DNA of 64,000 nucleotides from Watersipora subatra (taxonomy: Eukaryota > Bryozoa > Gymnolaemata > Cheilostomatida > Watersiporidae): assembly GCF_963576615.1 (NCBI RefSeq), contig NC_088712.1, positions 13,522,541 to 13,586,540 on the forward strand, written 5' to 3'. Numbering within the stretch: the first letter of the stretch is position 1; each line of letters opens with the position of its first letter. Below the pieces are notes generated by a model that saw nothing but the letters and a program-made list of their open reading frames with translations, was not told where the DNA came from and did no database searches. A program made the translations under genes and the position numbers. Positions 46,601-58,600 of the stretch are shown in pieces.

Positions 46601-49600
46601 TCCTGATAAAACAAGTACTGCACAACTATGCCCAAACACCTAAAGGTGGTCGATTGGTGTCAGTCCGTCTACCAAGCGAAATGTTGTGGGTTTAAATCCC
46701 GTATGAAGCAGTATTTTCCCTACCATCTTACAGCAGTTTCGGACAAACAGACAGACACTGCTCTTTTTATGGTAAATATTGTGGTACTGGCCATATGCAC
46801 AGAGAAACTTTCTGCTGTTGGTGGGTGATGAAAAAAACCACTTCTCAAAAATGGGAGTCGTCCAAAGGTTTTACAAAAAATGATTTTATTGTCTGGTAAC
46901 CAAGTACCATGGGTCGTCCAAATTGTCCTTGTGATAATTACCAACAATCCGGTATTATCAATCAACCAATGGCTGACTACGATTGTTTATCACGACTGGT
47001 TTACAGACATTAGTCTCATTTGAGATTCTACTTATAAAGCAAGACAAATAGAGCCCCGACTACATACATAATAAATTTCAGCACAAATTTGTCGATATAT
47101 ACGACAAAATCTCTGACATTTGACACTAAAAATTCTTAAAACATGAAAATTAAAACGAATAAACTGGCGAAAATTGAAAAATTAAAGTAGAGCAAAATGA
47201 ATAAATTGCATGTATGTCAATTCAAAATACATTGAATATCAATGGAAAGTTAAAGTAAGTTACATAGCATTTTTATACCACTTACTCTACCAACAAACTT
47301 GAGCATAGCTGACATTACACATCTGTTCGTGCGCCACGCCACACTAGTGAAAAAAATAATAAAAACCTCTTTTCTCATATTATTGCTTTTTAACAGACTT
47401 TGTTTGTACATTGAATTATTAACATAATTTCATAAGAATATTTTCTCCAATACATGATTTTGACATATAAAGAGGAATTCGGAATGGATTTACCTTCTAT
47501 AACCAAAGCTTACTGTATATCCTAATTTGCCTTCTATAACCAAAGCTTACTGTATATTCTAATTACCTTTGACTGTTTGGTATCAAATTTTATTCACTAA
47601 CATCTAGCAGTAATGGAATAACAATTATACAAATGAGACACAAATATCTAATTGATTTTATCAACTGAATTGCATCTGTAAATCACTTAGAAATGGCAAT
47701 TAGAATACAGAGGAGGTCAACACACTACTTACCTAAGTTGCCGTACAAAGTAATGAGGCTATACACATAAATGCCAGACATAGCATACTCATGCCATTGC
47801 TGTCAGAGATATCATAAATACCTTACATACCACATATGCCTTAGATATATAATAGACATACTGACATAGACATACATCCATACATACATAGATATACATA
47901 CATAGACATACATGTCATAATTATGTATACCATAGACATACCATACATGCCACAGACAACCATAGACATACCATAGATGCCTTAGATGACATTTAGCCAA
48001 TACTATAGGTTTGCGCTAAATGTCATAGATGTATTCAAAATACCACAGACAAATATAGATATTGTCTGTGGTATTTCAGTGGACAAATATAGATCTACAC
48101 CATAGATATACCATAGACATAATCAGCCACATTGTTATTGTGATAAAAAATTATGAAACATTTCTCTTGAAACATGAAGCACTCCTTAAACAGAGGTAAG
48201 TAAACTCCAAGTAAATTACTTACATCCTCTGAGAGGCTAGCGACAGTCTGAACGCCATGGGCACGGGTCAGTAAGTCACTGCAAGTAAAAGATACTTCCA
48301 TATTAGCAGTGGCAGCGTGATACTTAACACTAATTTGACAACCTGCAGCGAAACTAGATGAACAATTGTACCTGATTACACAACAGAGCCAACAGATAGG
48401 TCAGGAAAGCATGGTAAGTGCAATATAAGACAGTAGAGTACACAGAATCAAAGAGCAGCCTATGAAAGCATGACCATGGTGATAGTGTGATAGTGAAACT
48501 ACAACGATGCCGAACATATATTGGATAGCATAAAGCAAACAACAAAGTCAAAAGGTCATCAGGAAACAGACAAGAAAGCCGTAACAAAAAGAAATAAACT
48601 AAAAGTGAAACTAAAACAAATTTATTAAAAGCGTGTGCAGATCAAAGTGAAACTCCAAAAGTCAAAGTGAAACTCCAAAAGTCAAAGTGAAACTCCAAAA
48701 GTCAAAGTGAAACTCCAAAAGTCAAAGTGAAACTCCAAAAGTCAAAGTGAAAGTGCACAGAAATGAAAGTGAAAGCAAACAAAATAAGGTGAAAATAAAT
48801 GAACTTAATCAAAAGAAAAGGCCATCAACAAAGACACAAGAAAGTCAACAAAAAGGAAAGACAACTCACGTTTCAGCCTCATCTTCTTCGTCCGACTGCG
48901 AAGCACTGAACCTTACTCCTTTCTTGCAGTCTTTATCTGGTATGTCTCTCCTTAACGCTGACTTCATCTCACTCTGCTCACCTAGAAACGCAATTTGCAT
49001 GCTGACTATACATAGAGTGTAAGGGAATGAGAAAGATAGAGAGTGTTCACTTGTTCGATGATACAAGCCATAACAAGCATAAGACTCTGAATCATCATTT
49101 ATACATTGTCTCTTACCTAGAAGAGACGGGGCCGATTTGGATTGGCCTGGATGGGCCCCCACTTCCAGGGTTGTTTTGGAGGCATATTGTTTCGACCTAG
49201 CGCCACCTGAATAAATCAAATGAAGAAAAATAATTACGCGCTAATTCAACTATAAATCATTTTAAATTACCTATTCCATTATTGAGCTAATGAATAGAAT
49301 TATTTCTATTAAATCTTTAAAAAATCAAATTTGAAATTTTTTTTCAAAAATTATTGATACTTTTTTATTATTTGAGATGCAGTTTGTTGTTTGAAGTGAT
49401 CTGACTGGCTTGATGTTTTAAGATTAAAATCTACAAAACTTGACCCCGGTTAAAACGCTCAGAAGAAAAATACTTCCCAAAAAATGACACCAGCAATAGC
49501 ACTCTAGTTGCAGCGAATCTCTATACTCGGACACTTCATTTTGTGTCAGCTTGTGGTTGTTAAAATAAAGCTTCAAATATAACCTTAGATACAATGTTAT

Positions 49601-52600
49601 AAATGTTTCAGATAGGTGCATTAGAATTAGTCCAATTGTTTCCCCCAAAATGCTTTGTAAACATATGAGTACCAGCTACCAGATGCCTATGAGACTGTAT
49701 ATTTATCACTTATAAACAATATGCACAACTATTGACATCATCTTTGGAGAAATCTGGGAACGTATCTTTCTTCAGGGTGTTTTAATTGGGGTGAAGTTTT
49801 ATCGATTGTAATCTTAAAACATGCTCGCCGTCAGATAACTTACAACAAAATCTCAAACAATTAAAAGATTCTAAACTTTTTAATGAAATATTTTATAATG
49901 TGACGTGAGTGACCCTCTAAATGATTAACTTGAAATAAACTGGATCGTTTAACTTTTGCTGATAGTGAAGTTTATGGACTATCGATTTGAACAATAGCTG
50001 CATGGAAAGCATGTGGGCTTCTTAGAGTTGTCTTCACTTGTATCCCATTTGTGCTTCTATGACAGAACTCAATGTTAATTGGTATTTCTAGTGTGAGTTT
50101 TAAATACTCCTAATCACAAGGAATAACTGCAAATGTCCACATACAGCCTTTAATGTATGCCAATCCAGTGAGAGATAAAAAACTCTCTAGCTAGGCTACA
50201 TATAAACTTGCTCAAACGCTCCTTTGAATAATATCAAATCACAACATACAATTTAACTGTGACAGACATATATTGTTTATGCTAAAACCATCACATGCTG
50301 GAGTTGATATTTCTATATGCATATATTTATATATATAATATATTTTTATATATAATATATATTTATATATATTATAATATATATAAGTATATAATATATA
50401 TATATAAAATCAATAAAACAGACTAACTTCAGATAAAACACTTTATTACTATTAGTTTCATGATTGGTAAGAGCAATCTTCAGATAAAATGTTAGCACCA
50501 GTTTTGGTTACTTATATACAGCTGAAACTATTGAAATTACTAAAACTACTGCCCAATTTTAAAACGTAATGCTTCTATGAATCCATAATCTTCCAGCTAT
50601 GAAGTTTTAGTAATTTCCATAGTTCCAGTTGTATATAAGTAACCAAAACTGGTGCCAACACTTTATCTGAAGATTGCTCTTACCAATCATGAAACTAATA
50701 GTAATAAAGTGTTTTATCTGAAGTTAGTCTGTTTTATTGATTATATATATAAATATATATATTATTATATATTTATATGCAATATAATGCATTTAACTTA
50801 TTTTACGACCAAAAACTAAACTCCTAAATCAAATCTAAAGGTAAAAACACATGATATTTAAACAAATGCAGTTGATAAATAAAAAATGTGTATAAAAAAA
50901 TTAAGTAACTATCAAAAAGTGGTTGTTATTGTTATATCCCCTCAGAGACACAAGATATGCAAGTATGAGAGTTATAGGAGATACATTAAACTTGGCTTAT
51001 ATTCTATAATACTGTTCTTATATTTTCTAAGTTTTCATTGTAGCTTTCATCAACCTCCACATTTTCACTTACGAAACTGCTACACTAAAAAGAACTTTGA
51101 ATGCTGAAAATTAATTTGGGTGTAAGGTCAACTATTGGCTTAAATTCTATATCATTGAAAAACTTTACATGTTGAACTAATTATACGTAAAGATTTGATT
51201 GTAATTTGATGTATTGGATTGGCATTAGTCAATTCGACAGCGACAATAATAATAAATAATAATAATAATAATAAATTCGACAGCAACAATATAGATAATT
51301 CAATCGAGCCACTAGTAAAACTTCCTGGCCATGAACAAAATCCTAACATAACAAAAAGAATTGCTTCGCTATAAAACCCTAGACATTTCAAAAGCTGAGA
51401 TAACCAAACTCCTAATGCTTCCAATTAGGGGGCTGAGGCTAGTCACTCAATGAGTGAACCCTTAGCTAACAAGAACATGCAATAGAATGAACTTCGTCGA
51501 TATATTTTGGAGTTGTCTTATACTGTAAAGTGAGGACTACTCAACAACATGCCAATATAAACATGATGAGCCCTAGGACTGCATGAAAATGAGAACAGAT
51601 CAATAATTTTTCACAAGTGTTCATAATACTATTTCTTGTAGCTAGTGTGATTTATACTTAAACTAGCCAAATGTAATAAAATAATTACCCAATGAATTTG
51701 ATTAACTTACCTGTAAGTTACTCGAGCTTGTTTCTAAATATGTACTAGTAGCACTAGTACACATTTCTGTACTAAAATCTGTACTAAAACCAAAGGCTGT
51801 GTTTAAAGCCTGCTTGATAATCATTACGCGTAGCCTTATGATCAACCGCGCTAGATAATAACCAAAGGCACTTCAGAGTGAGTATTTTACCCGATGTAAT
51901 GCATATCATCACAATCAATTACCACTCCAGTCAGTTGGACATCATAGTGGAATGGTTTAGATGGCTGGTTTTCATACCCAGAGGTTTTGAGATCAAGACC
52001 AAAGAAGAAGAGGATTTTTCATCGCTAGACTTGAATCACTATAACTGGACACAAGGAGGATAGACCAACAAACATTGAGACTTATATATGTACAGAGCTT
52101 GCGGGGCATAAGAAGCAATGTTCGCATGTTGAAATGGTCAGAGACAAGTACGCTATTGGTGTAAACCTAAATTCAACATCTACTTCCTAAATACTGAGTG
52201 AAGAGAGTACCTGAATAATCAGTTGTGATAATAGTAGGTGGCTGCTCGCTGTAAGGTGGAAGAGGATCATCATTCTGGGGAGGAAGTTGTTCCCGAATTT
52301 CATTCAATGGCTCCTTAGACTGCGTCTCAGAATATGAGTGCATGACTGTAGACATGGTCGACTTGGATGAATTGAAACCAACAGTAGATGACATCGTCGT
52401 GCCTGACCTAGAAAAGCACGATGATTAGGGGATCGTGTATTCAAAATGGAGAAGACAACTTTTACATTAAAGTCTATTAGATCATCCAGACTTTAAAACT
52501 AGAAATTTCCAGATTACTGCACACTTCTTGTTTTACATTAAAGCAAAGCTGAAGCTGACCTCAGATATAAGTTGACAAGCGATTGTAAGAATACAGTCAA

Positions 52601-55600
52601 GTTGACTACACACATATAGAAAATTATTCTAGCCAAAGGAGTTACGGTAAAACCTCAAATTGAACGCCACCTCTATTTGACCGCCACCTCTATTTGACCG
52701 CCACCTCTATTTGACCGCCACCTCTATTTGACCGCCACCTCTATTTGACCGCCACCTCTATTTGACCGCCACCTCTATTTGACCACCACCTCTATTTGAC
52801 CGCCACCTCTATTTAATTGCCACTATGAGCGAAGGGTTAAAAAATAGAGCGCCACCCTCTAACTCAGGGATAGGGAACCTATGGCTTTCGAGGCATATGT
52901 GGCTCTTTTGATGATTTCATCTGGCTCTTTAATAAAACTCTTTGGAAAAAAAATCCATAATTTTGTTGTTAGTTTAATTACCATAATAATAAAAAATAAT
53001 GCTGAAATTACAATAATAATAAGCAGAATAAAAATAATTTCTACTTAATAAAAATATTTTTTCACATGCAACTATTTGATGTGGCGCGCACCGCAAAGAG
53101 TTTATAGTACTTTCTGTACTCCGCTATACGTTTTGACTATGTTTGGCTCTACATATGCATGCGAGCAGTCATCCTAACACATGAAGAATATTTAAACGAA
53201 CGTGCCATCACATTTAACAGATGGAAGCCTAAATGCCTGCATAAAACTGAGCCTCACCATATATCAACCAAACCACAAAGCTATCAGCAAAAGCATGCAG
53301 CATCAGAAGTCGCATTAATAATAAGAAGTATTTTTCATAATATCTTTGTTATCACGATGCTGTTCAAAATAAATTCAGTGTTCTTATACTCTAAAATTGC
53401 TCAAGCATACTAAATTTGTTGGTCTTCCTTTTCCATTTTATGTTTTCGAGATTCAAAATATACATATGGCTCTCTTAGAATTAAATTTTGAAACAGGTGG
53501 GTTTTGTGGCTTTCCCAGTCAAAAAGGTTCTTGACCTCTGGTCTAATTGAACGCCACCCTATTTGACCGCCACTCTGACCTTCTTTGATCTTTACGAACC
53601 CATAACAGCAAGTGATCAGAAGAAAAGTGTTCACAAATCGTATTAATAATTAATCAATTACATCGATAACAATTAAATTTCTCATTGTCCAAAAAAGTTC
53701 AGCCGTGTAAAAGAAGAGTTGAGGCAAGAAGATATTGTGGAATGCATCAACTAACCAGAATATGTACGTTCTATTGAAAGCAGCGATCAGAACGCAGCTA
53801 TCCGAGCAAATGATGCAAACATTTTTGTTTCAAGAACATTAATTTTGGTTTTGGCATGTACAATAACAATGGTTCGTTTATGTCACTTATTCATGAATAT
53901 ATATTTGAAGCGTTTGATAGATTATTGTTATATAACTTATAAATTTGCGGATGCATAGCATATTATTTGGTAGCATTATTGCGGTTATCTGATCTTACAA
54001 TGAATCGACGTTTGTAACTCCTCTTCTCTTGCACATAAAAAGCTAGTTTCGGCTGCAAATTAGCAAGCATATTAATGAATGCAATGAGCTTTTATGCGAC
54101 ATTGTTAAATATAGATATAAAATAAAAAAATATCTCTTCAAATTGTTATATGTCCTTCCTACAAGGCAGGAAAAACATGACAATTTGTCATTTTACAAAT
54201 TGATATTATAACCTGTGTTCTTCCTGCAAAGCAGCAAGGACACAAGCTATAATATCATCGCAAGTTAATTGCACGCAATAGATAGCAACTGGTAGAGATA
54301 TTTCTTGGCTTCCCAATGCATATGTATTGAGTGATATTTGACAAGTTGGAGCTAAGTTAGCAGATTAAAAAGGGTTAATATCGCTCCACCAGAAAGAGAG
54401 GGCAAAAATAGGTAACACTCGCTTCGTCCGTAAATGAGCTAAATTTGTCTTCCAAAATTCTGATGAGCCATTTGAAACGTACAGCACCAGCTTTTATTTG
54501 AACGCCACCTCTAGTTGACCACCACTTCTATTTGACCACCACTATAGAGGAGTATTGAAAAATATATTGCTATGGCGTTCGATTAGAGGTGTTACGGTAT
54601 CTACCATTAAAACATACATGTACATCTACTACGTTTATTACTAAAATGGCACAAAATAGACCATTTCTTGTGAAGCTATAATCGAAGAGGCAGAGAACAT
54701 TCTAGAAAGACTCAAGTTATAAAAGGCATTAATGCACCCGGAAGTTTGATTTGGCTCATACAGTAATTCCTCACTATTTCATTATCTACTTTTCGTGGCT
54801 TAAGTACTTCACAAAGTACTATTAAAAGGTATTCATTAAAAAATCCAAAATTAAAGAAAATCAATAAAAATAAACGAAAATACGTAAAATAAATAAATCT
54901 TTATTTATTCTATATTTATTTATTCTGCCTCAGTAAGGTTCCTACGCAAGCGTTATTGTGATAACAGTCACCACGGTTCCCCATTTTCCTCCTACATTTT
55001 GTGAAGTGCAAAAGTGCAAAGTGCTTATTCCACCCTTCATCGTGCATGCTTCGACCACCAAAATTGTCTAACGAGATGAATATGATCAAAAAACCTTTAG
55101 TGACTTCTAGTAGACAGTATATTTACTAGTTATATATATATACTAGTTTCTGCTTCACGGATTTTCAAATACATGAGCGCCGGTCTGTAAAAATTAATGA
55201 TTACTATACTAGGATCCTAACCACATCTAAGTTGATAAGAAAAAACATGCAAGCCAAGAGAAATCTGTGTTAATTCGAATGTAACACATTCGGAGTATTA
55301 GAAGCAGGGAGAGGCGTGGCTAAATGCTCACCATTGAGGGTCAAATGTTCTAGAAGACTCACTCAACTGACTGACCCCTTCTTTGGAAGAGGAGAATCGT
55401 GGAATCAGATCAGGCTTGTTTCTATGTAGCAAGGCACCATCTGCATAAAAACATCCCACAAATATTTTGCAATTTACTACAAGCTAAATCTAAATAGTTT
55501 AGAAGTTGTCCGCTCTTGTTAGCAAGGACAGACAACTGCTAATCATCTGCACTTGTATGCTTCGGTGCTACAAGCTGAAGGAGTCATACAGCGTTTAATT

Positions 55601-58600
55601 TATCTTTCCAACTGCTCTGGCTGGCATGTTGGTGCATTCTTATAGTGTGATAAAACTTGCTATAGTATTAAACTAAGAGCTTTTGAAAATCTCATCAAGG
55701 AGAGGCAACACACCATCATTTCTGAAAAGGTCTATCATTATTGCAATAATACTGCTTCACATAGATAAAATCCTATTAAGGTTGTTCACCCTTGAAATCT
55801 ACATCATGAACACTATTATAAATGGTTTAAGATTTTATAATTTTTTGCACTTTGAGTAGCATACATTTGGTAGGGAGGGTTACCAGCAGCAAGGCCGGAC
55901 CAAAAATGGTCAATCCATGGTCTACTACAGTAACTGATCAGCAAATAAGTCCATTCATCTAAGCTCTATGTATACCCTACAGGATGAATTTATTCGCGGA
56001 GTTATATTTCGCGAAAATTGTCTTTTCATACATATTCGCGGATGAATTTATTCGGGGCTGAAAACTGCCACTCTCTAGGAAAAGTTAACTCTATTGCGGC
56101 TAGTAATAGAGTTATTCCTACGCATGCGCACACTGCGTGTTCCGGTTTATATTTAGTTTACAACTGCGAGGCGATCATGCTATTCTACGGTAAACAATAT
56201 TTGCTGTGTCCAGAGGTTTTCACGAATATTCATCGCTTTGGAGGCCTTTGATAAGCCAACAACTTGTGGTAAGTAATGAGTTTTTTTACATTTACTAAAT
56301 TAGTTGAATTTTACTTTGGTTCTTCGGTAAAACGCAATACTAATTTTTTCCATCCCTACTGCTTCATTATTTGTTTTAGTGTGAGAGAGAGATTTTTCAT
56401 CATACGCCGAAGAACAATGATTGCAAGGGTGGTAGATGTCATTCTTAGAAGACCACCAATCATTCAGGGAGGTCTGGAAATTGAGGTAGAAGTGACCGCA
56501 GCTACTTACGAGGAGAATATATCTGTTTTTAAAAAAGGAACAAAAACGCCTTTACGAGCACAAATCTTTGGCCAACCGGCAGAACTTTGCCGGTAAGTAA
56601 TAGTAAGCCACGAGGAGAGTTCTGATGATAACTTCCTTACCAGTCATGTAGTAGCAAAATAATCGCCTTTAACATCTACCCAAGACAGTGACAGCGCTGC
56701 TATTACCAAAATAACTTGTCAGAAAGCACCATTACACGCTAGTATTCACATATCAAGAGTACCAGTTTAATTTTATTGCTAGACAACCGCCATATGGACT
56801 AAACTGTTTTTATTTACTCCATTCATCGTTTGTAAAATTTTATTTGTATTTGAAATATTTTATTTGTACACTCAAGTTTGTAATAAATTATAATATATCT
56901 ATACATGAAATAAAATATATAATTTAATCATGTTTGCTACAGCGATATCAAGGAGTTGTTGTCGATGAAGGGGTTTAGGTTGACTGGTTGCCTATCTGCC
57001 AATATTCCTGCCTTGATGAATATTACTACTTGTCTCTAGTTTTCGTAATCGGAGTAGGTTGTTTCATTCTCAATCTGCAGTAAACACAAAAAAGAAAAAA
57101 TATTAACGAGTGTTGAGGAAGTACAAAAACAATAGCTGAAGTATTTGATGAAAGCGATCAGTTTTAAACAAAAGAATTAACTAATGCAGTTGATTATGGA
57201 AAAACGTATCTGCAGTGCAAATAAAATACATACCATAATGTCCGGATCAGAATCATGATCGTCCTTGACTTCGGTATTAGAGATTGATGGAGTTGGTTCT
57301 AATGTAAAAAGACTAGGAGAGCTTTTTTGCTATGCTGAAGCCATGCCGAATAACTTGTAAAAACCTTGAATAATTTTGTTAAGTTTGACGCAATGGCAAT
57401 AAAGCTCGAAGCCTGGCGATGATTTTAAAGAAGTTTTGGAACTCGGCTACGTTTAGTACTTCTGCCTCGCGGCTATTTTCGCGATGGCGCCATTCTGCAT
57501 ATATTGTGACAACCTCGAATAATTTTGTAAATAAATGTGATGCATTGCCTATGGTGTTAGCTCAAAGCTCAGGCAATGATTTTAAAAAAGTTTTGGAACT
57601 CAATTACGTTTAGTATTTACATTAAAAACTAGGCTAGCGACTAGTTTTCAATTTGATGCAGTAGTTATTCTCTCTTGTGATTAAAAATAGAACTAATTAT
57701 TCACTGAATTTAATAATTCGCGAGATTGACTGTTCGCGAAACCGCGAATTTTTATGACCAACGAATATTTTCATCCTGTAGGGTAGTTGCTGCCCCCTGA
57801 CACAGACTAACATGGCCCCCATGTGACCTTTGACATTCAAACATACCATGACGTTCAGTCTCTCCCTACAAGCCCCTAGGAGCTAAATGGTACCACCAAT
57901 CACCAATCATTGAATACAGAGCACAGGTTGCACCAGCTCCCATAGCTTGTCGCAAGCCAGTAGACCACCTGACCTCAAATAAACTAAGATTAGCAAATAA
58001 AAGTAAAAGAATAAAAATATAATATAAATCAGTCAATTGCTTTTGCGTTACATTTCGGCTACAAACTGTTTTCCACTAAATCTAGCTGACACCATATGGC
58101 AGGTTTTTAAAAATAAGAGACAACTTCACCACAACTTAATGACATGAGAGAGTGATTCAGCAGTAGACGACGTTGCATCAGCATGATGACGATGCTACAT
58201 GGAAAGTGACTAGCAGCCAAGCAAAGACCTACCTGAAGCCGGGCTGACGGGAGAATCTGTTGCTCCAGCAGGATCGGTCACAGACCGCTGCCGACTTGCC
58301 GATTTTTTCTTTGAAGGAGAGCGCATAGCTGTAAACATATCAAAGCATTGAATAGCAAGAAAAACTAACAAGGAGAAAGTCTTGTCCAAATCATAAATGT
58401 TCCACTAAATGGTTGATATAAAATACAATTAAATGATTGGGGCTGCTTACCAATATGAAAAAAGGTCATTCTAGAAACATTTCATTGATAACCATCGTTT
58501 GAGTGACTATGGAGTTAATTTAAACGCGTGACTCATACTGTTACCTGACAGTGAGTCACCACACCGAGCATGCAGTTCAGTCTAGCAGATGCAATGCAGA

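Larger units (their letters stand above)
52644..54598. mobile_element. ~1.95-kb TIR element ('CTCTATTTGAACGCCACC' family) with internal array and nested hAT
   Basis: Left end ACGGTAAAACCTCAAATTGA, then ACGCCACC. The complement of the right end reads ACCGTAACACCTCTAATCGA, then ACGCCA. Just inside the left end is a 17-bp array (52665-52815) of GACCGCCACCTCTATTT units. Similar single units lie near 53555 and 54500. A hAT-like element splits it at 52865-53540. No transposase was recognised. Confidence 0.78.
55973..57785. mobile_element. 1.8-kb TIR-bounded segment carrying two convergent spliced frames
   Basis: A perfect 16-bp inverted repeat, TACCCTACAGGATGAA at 55973-55988 and TTCATCCTGTAGGGTA at 57770-57785, closes the segment. 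Sub-terminal sequence on both sides is rich in ATTCGCGG and TTCGCGAA. The TA at each border fits a TA target duplication. Inside are the plus-strand frame 56417-57039, the minus-strand exon pair 57298-57036, and a tandem duplication of about 150 bp (57365-57613, GATTTTAAA(G/A)AAGTTTTGGAACT). It sits in an intron of the minus-strand gene. No transposase motif was recognised. Confidence 0.72.

Noticed and set aside
46641-46720. Functional tRNA gene
   Set aside because: A/B-box-like sequences are present, but no cloverleaf with paired acceptor and anticodon stems forms. The tail is shared with other SINE copies.
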